Shown here in pieces: positions 1-11,156 of a stretch of 64,000 nt of DNA. The notes below the pieces were generated by a model, which did not search any database, was not told the origin of the DNA, and saw only the letters and a program-made list of their open reading frames with translations. The stretch covers positions 2,170,001-2,234,000 of the forward strand of contig VSJF01000005.1 in NCBI GenBank assembly GCA_009739215.1, written 5' to 3'. The stretch comes from Floccularia luteovirens (Eukaryota; Basidiomycota; Agaricomycetes; Agaricales; Squamanitaceae). Position numbers and translations under genes: made by a program. The stretch's first letter is position 1. Every line of letters begins with the position of its first letter.

Positions 1-1018
1 GTGATTCAAGCCAAAAATAGTTGTGTACACGTCTGTCACAATCCTGGTATAGCTACTCCTGCTTTGACCTTGAATGCGTGGTTGAGGTGCGCGTGTCTGC
101 GCTGCAAAGTGTATAGTTTGATCGACTGTTAATGTTGGGAAATGTACATCGTCTTCTGGACAGTATTGGACATCGCCGCGATAATGCTTATTCACTTGTG
201 CGGGTGAGAAAGAATCATATGATACATTGCCTTCTACTGCATGGTATTCATCTCGTTGGTTGGCAAGTACCTTTAAAAAGGTGCTGCAACCAGATCCCGG
301 TCGTCCAAGAACGACTATGAGGGAGTTAGATTGTGCCATTGGAGTATGGAATCCACTTACGGAGCATTTCTCCAGGTCGAATTACACCATTAAAGTTGGT
401 GAGAATATCACGTAAAGGGGGATGTCGGGCATTACGTATCGCACCAATGATGTTTGCAGGATTGAGTAACGAACCGAGAGTTTGTTGAAAGCTAGCAGAT
501 GCACCCAGGCCTACGACACGCAAGTTTTCAAAAGAAACGCCAAGCTGACGTGATTTGATGTCCGCTTCGTCGCGTCTGCAATGATTGTTAGAGGGGTTCT
601 CAATAATGATGATCGGGTGTGCATACTTTTTAAGGTATTGTCTAAGAGCCTTTTCAAAATCAAAGGGGCCATCTCCAACATTCAAAGTAGCCTCTGAGTC
701 TTCTGAAATGGACTTGTCGTTCTCTGACTTCTCCTCGGCGTTCAAGTGGCATAATCGGCGTACTCCTTTTGGGTCAAAAAAGTCGGCTGAAACATGGGAA
801 CAATGGCTTCGCTGACGCCCCGGAATGGGCCTCTGTTCGTGAATAGGAAAATCTGCGGTGTGTGCTCGCTCTAAAGGATGACTTTCATGAAACGACAAGC
901 CGTGTGACTTGCTGGGATCAGATGTTGTTGGGAGTCTACAAGGGATTGAAGATGAACTCTCTTCAGAGACCTCTTGAATATGAGACAAGGCGGGTTCGTG
1001 GATGGTCGTGTTCGCCAT
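1..1018 (-). CDS. PDR-type (ABCG) multidrug transporter, N-terminal part, cut by window edge
   Basis: Plasma-membrane drug or lipid efflux pump of the full-size fungal PDR family; only the N-terminal extension and the start of the first nucleotide-binding domain are present because the gene runs off position 1. The chosen ATG (1016-1018) opens MANTTIHEPALS; the longer frame from 1069 is also open. The N-terminal region includes LGVSFENLRVVGLGA and ends at GVIRPGEML. A 46-nt intron (315-360 on the plus strand, GTAAGT to TAG on the minus strand) precedes VLGRPGSGCSTFLK. That is a Walker A motif with Cys in place of the usual Lys, typical of the degenerate first nucleotide-binding domain of fungal PDR proteins. 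The next residues match the family (SYDSFSPAQ, VQYCPEDDVHFPTLTV). Seen: motifs and splice sites. Known: family role. Substrate cannot be inferred. Confidence 0.88.
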
Positions 1019-1221
1019 TGCGGTTGACAAGAAAGTGACACCGATGGGGCGCGGAGGTATGTATGTCAAACAAAGTGCTTGTCTCTAGTATTTATAACAT
1101 TCCAAATTCCAAAAATTTTGTGAATTTGGTTCATAGACACGGCTGTGACGTCATAACCTTTTTTGTGGGCGTTTCAGCTTGGTAAACTATTTCCGACTCT
1201 GGTATGCTGGGGGCGTGACCC

Positions 1222-1507
1222 CACTCGTTTCACCTGTCAAGCTGTCAATGCAAATGTTTTTTCTCAATCAACGAGTTTCTCTTTCCGTTACACCTCGAGG
1301 CAACCAATATCCCTCTACAGGTTCTTCACCGTGAAACCCGGTCTCTGTGTGCCAAAGCAACCGAAAAGATTACTAGTGCTTTCTTTAGCAATCCAACCAA
1401 AGTAGAAGAATTCGTCAAAATATTCTTCAAGGGTGGGTATATCAGGACCAAAGGACTTCTTAGTTTGGCCTTGACGTGTAAAACAATTTACGATCCACAA
1501 ACTCACC
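1222..1507 (+). pseudogene. F-box-like gene fragment (5' part)
   Basis: Truncated relative of the F-box-like family found at 14.2 kb, 26 kb, 36.6 kb, 40.6 kb and 43.9 kb. The segment 1365-1500 translates to a run close to FFSNPTKVEEFVKIF, GLLSLALTCKTIYDP, matching the F-box helix region of the intact copies (LLALALTCKAVYEP). The preceding 150 bp closely match 2280-2350 and 14240-14340, so it is a duplicate of the same locus. The similarity stops near 1507, where LINE-derived sequence begins. Too short to be functional. Confidence 0.6.
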
Positions 1508-1539
1508 CAGAAACACTACAAAACTAAGAAGCCAAACAC

Positions 1540-2220
1540 ATCCCCCCCTTAGATGCCCCACCTACTCCTAATCGAAAAAATAGAAGCATACCGCCAGTCT
1601 CCAGGATGGCGCACTGTCATCAAACCCACCATAGATGCACCAAATGTGGCAGCCCTAAAGGATAGACTGAGAACGGCGGATGCAAAAATATATGGCGATG
1701 GATCGGGTCATGAGGCTAGAGTAGGAGCAGTGGAATTTCTCTTCGAGGGATCCTTCCCACCTGAAATCACACCATTACCACCTAGGCACGAAGGAAACAG
1801 CACTCAGTGTACGAAGCGGGATGTGTCTGAATATTTCTAACCCTGGAACTCATCAGCAGAATGCACAATGTGCAAACAGTAGCCATACATACGGACAGTG
1901 AGGCAGCTATCAGAGTTCTATGCAGCTAAGGCAGAGATTCAGCTCAATACCTCATCGACCAAATACATTCGGAAGTGCGTAAGCTAGAAGTTAATACTGG
2001 GCATCAAAATAGGTTACCTCTGCGATGAGTGCAAGACAAAAGTCGAAACAGTCAAACACTTCCTATTTGACTGCCCAGAATACACGGTCCACAGGGAACA
2101 GATACAACTGGAACTTGGCCAAGCCACACTAACATCAACTTACGTCGAGACACCAGTAGGGGAGGAAGAAATGCACTGAAGTCTTTGTTTAAAATACTAA
2201 ATACCATCGAAAATTCGTGG
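1540..2220 (+). mobile_element. Degraded non-LTR (LINE) retrotransposon 3' end: RNase H and C-terminal zinc-binding tail
   Basis: One frame reads IYGDGSGHEARVGAVEFL (about 1690-1750), the D-G-S-G start of an RNase H domain of the kind carried by fungal Tad/I-type LINEs. Further on, about 2015-2080, another frame reads GYLCDECKTKVETVKHFLF followed by DCPEYTVHREQ, the Cys/His tail that follows RNase H in these elements. Several stop codons and frame changes separate the blocks, and the reverse transcriptase is absent, so this is a dead 3'-end fragment. No poly(A) tail or target-site duplication was found. Confidence 0.65.
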
Positions 2221-2239
2221 TCACATGATCTGGAAATAT

Positions 2240-2380
2240 GAGGTTTAATTTAAGACGCGCCACACATGCTATCCTCGCCACACATCCCTCTAGTTTCACT
2301 CGTCAAGTCATAATTCAAATGGCTTTTCCTCAATCACCGAGTTTCTCTTTCCGCTATGGAACTTCCAAACTTCAATCCAA
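2240..2380 (+). pseudogene. 5' fragment of F-box-like pseudogene, separated from its body by copia-A
   Basis: Positions 2280-2350 resemble 1222-1290, the upstream/leader region of the first F-box fragment (shared stretch around CGAGTTTCTCTTTCCG). The fragment ends at TCCAA (2376-2380), the left target-site duplication of copia-A. The identical TCCAA at 14233-14237 resumes the F-box pseudogene. This joins the two parts of one former gene across an 11.9-kb insertion. Confidence 0.55.
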
Positions 2381-2623
2381 TGTTGGAATAGCAATCCTAC
2401 GCGCATATTGCGTTCGATCAGCTACTAAAACGGGTTTCTCGAAATTTTATTGTATTCTCTATTATTTTGTCACTCACTCCAATTGTCTCAGATATATGAT
2501 GATATATAGTTTATGTACTTGCATTTTGTACACCTCAGATGTTGTTCCACTCTTACAATGTATGACTCTGAGGTATGTTTTTATCACTGTATATGTATTC
2601 TATTTCTTATTATACATTATGCA
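2381..2623 (+). repeat. Copia-A 5' LTR
   Basis: Starts TGTTGGAATAGC and matches 13997-14190 closely over about 190 bp (shared blocks GGTTTCTCGAAATTTTATTG and CTTGCATTTTGTACACCTCA). The 3' end is uncertain because the two LTRs diverge after CTCTGAG; 2623 (TGCA) is the best estimate. Confidence 0.65.
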
Positions 2624-3209
2624 GCATTTGTTAACGTCGCTGGTGATTGCTTGTTGCTTTCAATGTTATTTGTCAATAGGATAACAGTCCTCTCAGTGAA
2701 ACTATCACTGGACTGGTATGTGTTACAATGCGACAGATGGGTGCCTCCATTACTAACCACAGATCGGGTCTCTAGACAACTAGTCTAGGACTAAGACTCA
2801 AGAACATCGAATACGTTCTTGGAATGAACTTGCAAAGGTTTTGTGTTCTCATTATTCTGCTACTTGAATATTCAGATGTTAAGAGACTCATTGAGAGAAG
2901 AGAGGGGTTTTATTGTAGAGACAAGTAAACAGTAGTACAAGAGAGTCAACACTAAGATCAAGCTGGAGAGCTTGGTCTTATGTCCTACCTATTTATACTG
3001 TTCAGAGTACAATGTGACTAATACAATGGAAGATTTAGAGAACAATGAAGAAGAAAAAGAACTATGGAAGTGAAAGAACAATGGCATAATTCTACTATCA
3101 ATAGAATGACTATTGTTCTAGAAGTTAAGTAATTGTTCTGATGTTTATTAATATATGCAGGAAAGTCCAGGGAGATAGAAAAAGTCCAGGGTCATAACAC
3201 AATCCTGAT
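2624..3209 (+). other. Copia-A leader and degraded internal region
   Basis: No intact frame. Around 2795-2850 one frame reads GLRLKNIEYVLGMNL, weakly reminiscent of the copia reverse-transcriptase motif DLG-x-(3)-LGM; if real, this would be a scrambled or secondary fragment. The N-terminal half of Gag expected here is not recognisable. Confidence 0.3.
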
Positions 3210-4187
3210 ATGTTGATTTTAGTTCTGGTAGAAGAATCTGAACAGATTGGGATTAAATGGCTTGGATACAGAAATGGAGGAGGTAGTTCCAAGGCTTCAA
3301 AAGATAATGAGGCCATGGCAATAACAAACTCAAAAGGCAAGAGTAATAAGAAGGAAAAGAAGGGAAAGTTAACATGTTGGAAATGTAGGGAGGAGGGATA
3401 CTTCAAGAATAAGTGTCTGAACTCAAATAAAGATTCTTCGTCAAAGTCATCTAAGGACAATGACAAGAAGAAGGTTGATAGCAAATCAACTGAGAAGGCA
3501 CAAGCAATTGAACCAGTTTCTGATACTGAATCTGAGGCCAATGGTGTCTTCCACATTGATGAGATTACTTCAGATGATAGTTCTGACTCATCAAATAAGA
3601 CTGAGGAGGAGAGTAAGGATGATAGTTCTGACTCATCAAATGAGACTGAGGAGGAGAGTAAGGATGACAATTGGTTTTCAGAAGTCAACCAAGATGATGA
3701 AAATCCTTACTGTTACAACTGGGATACCGAGAAGTTATTAGAGGCTAGTAAAGGTGATGTTGAATCACTTACTAGTGTTGACTCTGACTTAGTTAATGAT
3801 ATATCTTGGGACTATATCCTGGATAATTGTCATGCTGTGGAACCAACTGAGACTACTGCTTATATCAGTGAAAATCGAGTTGACTCTCAAAGAAAAGAAC
3901 TTTATGACTCTGGAACCATATGATATATCTCACCTTACCATGATCACTTTGAAAATTTTATCAAAATTCCTCCAAAGTCATTTACAGCTATGAATAAAGG
4001 TACATTTAATGCTATAGGGAAAGGTGAAATAATTGTTGAGGTCCCTAATGGCCTCAACATGTCAAAATTACAGTTGACAGAAGTTCTGTATTCTCCTGAG
4101 GTTGGCTACACTCTCATTTCGATAGGCCAACTTGATGAGCTAGGTTACAAAATGATATTTGGCAACAGGAAATATTCCATTCGTGAG
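3210..4187 (+). pseudogene. Copia-A Gag zinc knuckle and protease remnant
   Basis: Reads CWKCREEGYFKNKCLN, a retroviral-type zinc knuckle in which the usual His is replaced (C-x2-C-x4-Y-x4-C), preceded by a basic stretch and followed by a Ser/Asp/Glu-rich linker. About 3900-3915 reads LYDSGTI, the D-S-G triad start of a copia aspartic protease, immediately followed by a stop. The frame then continues (3990-4180) as LTEVLYSPEVGYTLISIGQL, the conserved end of the copia protease region. The gene stops abruptly at 4187, where the chromovirus LTR begins. N-terminal Gag is missing. Confidence 0.7.
3573..3662 (+). repeat. 45-bp tandem duplication in copia-A Gag linker
   Basis: Two adjacent 45-bp units (3573-3617 and 3618-3662) differ at only one position and encode two acidic repeats beginning DDSSDSSN. 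The length keeps the reading frame. Confidence 0.85.
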
Positions 4188-4579
4188 TGTAAGAGCAACT
4201 GGGCAGTTCGCGCAGTGCGTGTTTCGAAGTATCACAACAGGCTGCGAAACAGAAAGCATATCAAACTGGACAGGAAATCCAAAGTTATTATATTATAAAG
4301 TATACATATTCTATCTACTCACCTGGACAGGAAATCTGAAGAGAAAAGTCTAAGGATTTCTGTCCAGGAGTGTTGCTATATATGTGGATAAAAATAGAAG
4401 AGGTATCAAAGGAGGGTTACCATCTTAGATAGGTGGCAACTTTAGTAACTGTATCTAAATATATAACTCCCTGATAGTAAGCATGTTGAAGTTGTATTGA
4501 GGGTAGTGAGAAGTAGTGTCAAGGTATTGCTGAGTGGTTTTGAAGGGTTTGAAAGGTTGAACTTGGGGTTCCCCTTACA
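4188..4579 (-). repeat. Chromovirus 3' LTR
   Basis: 392 bp, begins TGTAAGAGCAACTGGGCAG and ends CCCCTTACA on the plus strand. It aligns without net length change to 11909-12300; differences are scattered and largely transitions. Confidence 0.9.
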
Positions 4580-4592
4580 TCACCCCTCTTCT
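4580..4592 (-). other. Chromovirus polypurine tract
   Basis: On the minus strand AGAAGAGGGGTGA lies directly against the 3' LTR, the expected site for plus-strand DNA priming. Confidence 0.6.
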
Positions 4593-7500
4593 AAGGAGCA
4601 GTGTCCCAATGCGTCCTAAACGCCACAAAGCTACTGAATCAATAGAGTCTATAGTGGTGAAGGCAGCTCGAATGTGTCAAGATGCACCAGGGTTCGAGCG
4701 GTAAAATTCTGTAATGAGGTCAGGAGCATGAACATCATCAGCACAAACCCATTGGTTTTCTTCATACCCATAGCCCTTCCATTGTACTAGGAATTGTAGA
4801 TGGTTGTTTCGCATGCGACTATCAAGGATGCGATCCATAATATACTTCTCTTCATTATTGACAAGGACTAGTGCAGGGGGTCAAGGGGTGCGACAATCTG
4901 GTATGGGATCTGGTATTGCAAGCAGTAGTTTCACCACATTAAAGACAGGGTGGAGTTGTTTCAGGGATGGTGGTAATTGAAGTCGATATGCATTCAAACT
5001 GACCCTTTGCAACACTGTAAATGGACTGAGGTATTGATGTGCAAGTTTTTGTGAAGGTCGAGTAGTTCAAATATCACCTGAATCTAGATATACCTTGTCA
5101 CCTGGTATGAAGACTGGAGCTGGTTCACATCTGCAATCATAGTATCATGCCATCTCTTCCTTTGACTTGGAGAGTGCTGCCTTTGCTTCTTCCAATGACT
5201 CACTCATTCGTTGCTTGAATTCATTAACTGTCTCCATGTTTGAAGCGGTTTGGTGTGGTTCAAAACCCATGTGAGGGTTTCGACCTATATCAAGCATGAA
5301 GGGAGTCTCTTGAGTTGCAGAATGGACATGGTTATTATACTGGAATTCAGCTAGGGGCAGTAGATTATCCCAGTCATCCTATCTTTCACTCACAAAGAGC
5401 CTCAGGTACTGTTCAAGTTCCTGATTGACTCGTTCTGTCTGACCATCTCCTTGAGGGTGATAAGCAGTAGTGGCTGCAAGTTCAATCCCTAAGAGTCAAT
5501 AAAGTTCTCAAGTGAACTGTGCAATAAACTGTGGTCCTCGATCCAAGACCACACGTTTTGGGAGACCATGCAATTTCCAGATATTATATAGATATAGGCA
5601 AGCTGCACCAAGGGCTGTGATTGTAGTGGTTGTGAGAATGAAGTGTGCACGTTTTTAAACTGTGTCGATGATATTCATGATTGTATCATAGCCATGAGAA
5701 TCTGGGAGCTCGACAATGAAGTTGACACTAACTGTATTCCATTGAGCTTCTGGTATGGGGAGTGGATGAAGCTCCCCAATTGGTTTTCAATGCTGCAATT
5801 TGGTTTGTAGACAGAGATCACAAGTCTTTACATATTCCCCAATATACCTAGACATCTGTGACCACCAATAATTGCGAGACACTAGTTCGAGAGTTTTCCA
5901 GCATCCAGAATGGCCTGCGATACATGTATCATGATGTTGTTCAACAATGCAGCATCGAAGTTCGGGGTCTTGAGGCATGTAGATCTTGCCTTGAAAGTGG
6001 AGCAGGCTATCAGACTTAGACCATTCTGCAGAGTGCACAGATGACTCTCCCAACTTTTCAAGTGCTTGAGCAGCCTGGGCCACCAAATCCTCTTGATTGC
6101 CATTGCGGAAGGCATTTCGAATGTCTTGCAGTATATTGTGCTCAGCTCCAGTGAGTTCCAGACCTGAAAGCACTCATACTGCAAAGAACTTGGGTTTCAG
6201 GAGAATCAGGTTCGAATTGTCTTCATTGCCAGTATCATGATCTGCCCTGCGAGACAATGCATCAGATTTACCCATGGTTCGACCTGGACGATGGTGCATT
6301 GTAAAGTCGAATTGAGCCAGGTAGAGGGACCATCGAGCCTGCCTGCAGTTTAGTTTCTTAGCTGACATGAAATACTCTAGATTCTTATGATCTGTATGGA
6401 TCTTGAATTTGTGTTTCGAACCTTTAAGAAAGTATTGCCATTCTTCGAGTGTATGAATGATAGCAAGCATCTCCTTGTTGTGAATCTCGTAGTTTCGTTC
6501 AACAGGACTCAGGCTTTTAGAGAAGTAGGCAATGGGATGTAGCTTGTCATCATGCTGTGAAACCTGTGAGAGCACTGCACCTGTTGCAAAATCTGAACTA
6601 TCTGCTTCGATACAATAAGGAAGGGAGTCGTCAGGGAACATCAAGATAGATGTGGAAGTGATAGCCTTTTTGAGGGCCTCGAAAGCACAGTTTTCATCAT
6701 CCCCTCATTGCCATGGCATGTCCTTTTTGGTGAGGTTAAAAAGGGGTTGAGCAAGTGTCAAGAAGTCCTGTATAAACCTGTGATAAAAATTCACAAAACC
6801 AAGAAAGGACTGCACTTCCTTCTTGTGGTTTGGTTTGGGCCATTGGGCAACTCCTGCAACTTTGACTGGATTCATCTCAATGTGGCCTTTAGAGATAATG
6901 AGACCAAGGTATTCGATCCGTGTTTGTTCAAAATCACATTTCTCAGGTTTGAGATATAGTTTGTGTTTGCGCAGTTTCTTGAGAACAGATCGCAAAATGT
7001 TTCAATGTTCTTCCAGAGTTTTGGTGTAGATAAGAATGTCATTGAGATACACACATACTGAACCCTGCATAATAAGGTTATGGAATACTTCATTCATGAG
7101 TGTCTAAAAGGTTGAGGGGCTGTTTGTGAGGCCAAAGAACATGACAAGGGGTTCGAACAGCCTGCGATTTGTGTGAAATGCAGCCTTCCACTCATCTCCC
7201 TCTTTGATGCGAACATTATTGTATCCCCACCTTACATCTAGTTTAGTGAAGTACTGTGTATCACGATGTGGGAAACCCCTACTACCTCGGAACGGATATG
7301 GTAAGCCTGAGACATAGTCTAAGCCTAACGAGCATCAGAGAACTTCCCCAACCAATCACAATGCGAAGCGCAACATTCAGCAATTCTTACGCAATCGACT
7401 ACCCAAATTTCATATTGCGAAGCCCCAGACGCCACAAATGCCCCGCTCAGGACACGCGCCCCCATTCTTAATTCCCGCAGCACACTCTTCCAGACGCCAC

Positions 7501-9402
7501 ATAGCTTAATGAGGACCATGCGGCCCGCTGATGCGATCAACCATCAACTTTAGCTCACAAGCCCCTCGGCCGCCGCGTTTCCTAAAATTAGCCGGTAAAA
7601 AACCCCGTATCAGCGCCATCACTTATCTGATCATTGGTCTTAATCGGGATTATCACGCGGATTTGCCTTTCGGACCAAGAAAACAGCGCTCCTGCTAATA
7701 TTGATGCACAGGATCACGACTACCTTGGTCACGTGTGATGCGAGCGCACAGCAACGCTCAGCCTTGCTGTGTTTCCGCAAGGCAGACCAGATGGCCCTCC
7801 AGCATTGTTTAGCCTTTATTTCTCTTTTGTGAGTTTCACAATTCTATAACCAGTATAGCGCATGTTCCTGGTGATGCCCCTTGCGATTTTTTTTACCGCT
7901 ACCATTCATTAAATTTAGTACATTTCTCCGATTACTTAGTACTCTTTCCGCAACGCCCGTAGATATAAAAGATTGTAACTTCAATAGTGAAAGGAACAAG
8001 TTTCTACGATCCCAATCAGTTAGCGTCTAAAGTCTAAAAACCACTCTCAACCTACATATCCCTCACGCACCAAGCGCACCCGCACTCCGCAAGATAACGC
8101 GCTCGCGCACATCTAACTGCGCTTCTCTAACGCGGACTTCGTCCGCATTCTTCCACACCTGCGCGCTACCACTGTGCACTCCGTTATTTAATCCATAAGT
8201 CCACTCCTTAAATACAACCACCTAAGTTCTCAACAAGGAACTTTCTTCAGAATTAGCAGACGGACGCGCTGCTCCCCATTAGGCTTCTGAGCCTGCTCGC
8301 ACTTACCTGTCCTTCAACGAAGTTGGTTTACAAGGTCTGAAATGAGGGGGAGAGGGTATCAATTCTTGATTGTCATTGCATTAAGTACTTGATAGTCTTG
8401 TACTAGTCATAGTGATCCATCCTTCTTCTTGATAAAGAAGACTGGTGAAGCCATAGGTGACTTCGAAGGGTGAATGCAACCTGTTGTGAGGTTCTCCTGT
8501 AAGAACTGGTCAAGCTCACTTTGTTCATTTGGGGACATAGGGTAAACCTTGGTTGATACTGGTTTCGAACCTGGCTCGAGTTCAATTGCATGGTCCCAAG
8601 TTTTTCATTCTAGAAGGGCATCGAAGGATGTCTTGGAGAAGATGTCTTTGAAACCCTGGAGATACTCTGGGATGTTGTTGGGAATGGTCCCAAGGGCCTT
8701 TTGCGAAGCTTCAGCCAAGCGTTGTGAGGTAGTTGCATTTGCACAAATATACTGCTCATTTGTATTCATACAGGTGGCAAAAAGGTGGTCTCTCTCCTCT
8801 AGTAATGGAGTTTTGTCCTATATTTTGAGGGTTGTTTTGACATCATCAAACACTGGATCAGGGCCAGACTGATAGGTTCGAATGCATCGAGCATCGGCCT
8901 GTCGAATCACGCAATCCTGTTTCATTTCAGCACAGCAGGTACTGCATTGTGCTGGACAGCAACTCATCTTGACCTCCTGAGTAGACCAATCGACCTCTGG
9001 GTTGTGTTCTCAAAGCCAGGTATACCCCAAAATGAGGTGTTGTCATCCTAGTTTTGTGACTGCAAGTTGAGCATATTTGGTATGATCCTTGAAATGAAGT
9101 ATGGCATCTACAATCTCTGAGATGGCACCAGCATTATTGAGAGAGCCATCAACATTGTAGACAGAGATCGAATGAGTCAATTTGCATGTTGCAATCCAGT
9201 TCGATTTCATATACTCAGAGTCAATGAACAGGCCAGTTGCTCCACTGTCAAGTAGGGCCCGGACTGCCTTGCATTTGTGTATGTCAGTCATCTTGATCTC
9301 TACCTTTAGGTGTAATGAATTAGGGCTAGGTGTGGTCGCAATGATATACTGTTTAGGTAGCAGGCGCTCCCAACATTTGCAATGAGATATTGAGATAGGG
9401 GT
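4593..9402 (-). pseudogene. Chromovirus Pol: protease, RT, RNase H, integrase, chromodomain
   Basis: Read on the minus strand. Protease: ALLDSGATGLFID near 9230-9270. Reverse transcriptase start: [20 protein letters not shown] about 8420-8480, then a 1.06-kb insertion, then [16 protein letters not shown] (about 7200-7250) and the active-site region at about 7040, where YLNDIL replaces the expected Y-x-D-D. RNase H: YCIEADSSDFATGAVLSQ near 6590-6620. Integrase: zinc-binding HHxxC-like domain at 5800-5950 (H-x-D-T-C-I-A-G-H, then CDLCLQTK) and core with [13 protein letters not shown] near 5420-5460. C-terminal chromodomain at about 4700-4850: YIMDRILDSR, FLVQWKGYGYEENQWV, DLITEFY. Stops occur throughout, so it is inactive. 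In related elements the chromodomain directs integration to heterochromatin. Confidence 0.85.
7257..8318 (+). mobile_element. CpG-rich 1.06-kb insertion in chromovirus RT, probable solo LTR
   Basis: The chromovirus RT frame is cut cleanly between the residues encoded at 8330 (DLVNQLR on the minus strand) and 7250 (QYFTKLDV). The insert is much richer in GC and CpG than its surroundings (for example CGGCCGCCGCG near 7570 and ACGCGCTCGCGC near 8095). It starts TGTATCACGATGTGGG, ends near TCCTTCAAC, and carries a TATAAAA at 7964-7970, as an LTR promoter would. It has no coding frame of note. No clear 5-bp duplication could be identified, so the exact ends are approximate. Confidence 0.55.
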
Positions 9403-9759
9403 TGTTGCGACAGCAACAATCACATGACTGATTACATAATTAATCATGTGATGAAACACGTGACTGATGACGTGTCTCACACTCATATGCTCTATGGCAC
9501 ATGATATCCACGAACATTCTACAAGGTTCTATAACCTTCTATATGTAGTCACATGATATATTAGTGTACCTGCGCACAGACCATTGTACAAAGCTGTACA
9601 AACAGCAATTATGTATATAAGTAGAGCTACTGGACCTTATGTCTTTTGTCGAATTATATTCGTAGTAGTCAGTACTAGCACCGTAAGTCTCTAAGCACTA
9701 AGTAAGCTCTAAGGTAAGATCAGTCCCCTCTACTGTGTAAAACAGGGTGCTGCTCAACA
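9403..9759 (+). repeat. Solo LTR of copia-B family (short form)
   Basis: 357 bp, TGTTGCGACAGCAAC...GCTGCTCAACA. Flanked by GGGGT (9398-9402) and GGGAT (9760-9764), a target-site duplication with one transition. A TATATAA lies at 9614-9620. It interrupts the chromovirus between Gag and protease and creates a misleading chimeric frame on the minus strand. Confidence 0.85.
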
Positions 9760-10304
9760 GGGATATTTAGTGTGACATAAGTTGTTTCGAGCTCAAGCAT
9801 AGAAGAATCACAATCAGAAATGCATTCATGACTATCTTCTACAACAAGGGCATTGAAACGATTTGTTACAAGCAGTGGGGGCACACTATTCACCCACTAC
9901 TTGAGGGAAAATCCTCCTCTGTTAGTTCCACTATGATATCCTGTGTTTTGAGGGCTGTTTCGACCTCTGGGTTTGCATTTGCAACATCTGCTGTAGTAAG
10001 AAGGTATTGTATCCATTCCTCTCGTTCCTCCCCTGACATGTATCAAATGTCAAAAGCCCTTGGGCATTCTTGTGCAAGATGCTCTGGTTCACCACAACGT
10101 CGACATGTCATCAAGGCCAAGGTGCGGCATTTCGCAACATCAATATCCATGGGAATGGGGCAATAAACTGCTGTAAGAGGTTTAGGGGCAGTCACAGATG
10201 CAGCTGGGACTGGGAACTGAGGACGAAACGGAGGATTACTATTGGTGCGAAAAGTGAATGTGGATCGAGGTGGATTTATGGGGACTGAGAACAGAGGTTG
10301 GGTC

Positions 10305-10678
10305 TGTTGAGCAGCCATATGTGCAAGACATAGTAGAGAGACTCAAGCCTTACCTTGTGCTTACTTAGATCACACCTTAGGGTTAGTGTTACTACTACGA
10401 CCTAGTGAATAGGACTTGGGATCTATTCTGCATAAGAGTGCCCTTATATACAGTTCTAGCTGTATGTATATATTTGTGTAAGGGTCCGTGCTATGTCTGT
10501 CATAGTCACATGTCTACTTCATAGAATCTTGTAGAAGGTTATAGAACATGCTTAGTCATACTGCACATGATGCATGGGGCATATGTGAGTATAGTCATGT
10601 GACACATCATCTGACATATCATCTGACTCATCATCTGACGAATTATGTAATCCATCATGTGATCATGCTGTCGCAACA
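10305..10678 (-). repeat. Solo LTR of copia-B family, minus orientation
   Basis: 374 bp, plus-strand ends TGTTGAGCAGCC and CTGTCGCAACA, so the LTR points to the minus strand. Perfect 5-bp duplication GGGTC (10300-10304 and 10679-10683). Inserted in chromovirus Gag. It supplies the ATG of a 91-residue spurious frame that joins Gag coding to the LTR end. Confidence 0.9.
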
Positions 10679-11156
10679 GGGTCGCAGCATGAAAGGCATC
10701 ATTAGCAGTTTGATTCTGGTCTAGAAGGTGAGCCATGCTATACCAGCCTTCAGGATCATCATCTGCTGGGTGGCTTTCACCTATCTCTGCAATCCTGTTC
10801 TATATTCAAGGTTCGAGGCCTCTGCAAAACTTCATCACAATTGCAACACCATCTGTGTATTGAGCTTCCTCAATCAAGTCCTTGAACTCATCCACATATT
10901 CATCCATAGTTCTTTTTCTCTGGAAGTATCAAACTGATTTGAGGGTAGTGAGAGCAACAGTAGTCTCATGTTTTGGGCAGAATTCTATAGTGAAGGCCTG
11001 TTCGAAACAAGTCCAGTCATTGTAGGCAGCTTGGTCAGTTTTGGCTTCGCATTGCATGATTCGATGTGCAAAGGTTGCAGCTCGACCCTCTTTCATGAAG
11101 GAAAGGGCCCAGTGAATACATTGCTGCTCATCAGGGAACTGTTCTGAGCACAGAGT

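Noticed and set aside
3210..3923. Host acidic zinc-knuckle protein
   Set aside because: It lies inside copia-A, is followed by a protease D-S-G remnant and is cut by the chromovirus LTR.
9043..9486. 147-residue protein starting MSVRHVISHV
   Set aside because: The first third is solo LTR sequence (the same run occurs at 11157 and 19434); only the protease part is real element coding.
10043..10318. 91-residue zinc-knuckle gene starting MAAQQTQ
   Set aside because: Its start codon comes from a solo LTR end; the frame is the 3' part of chromovirus Gag.
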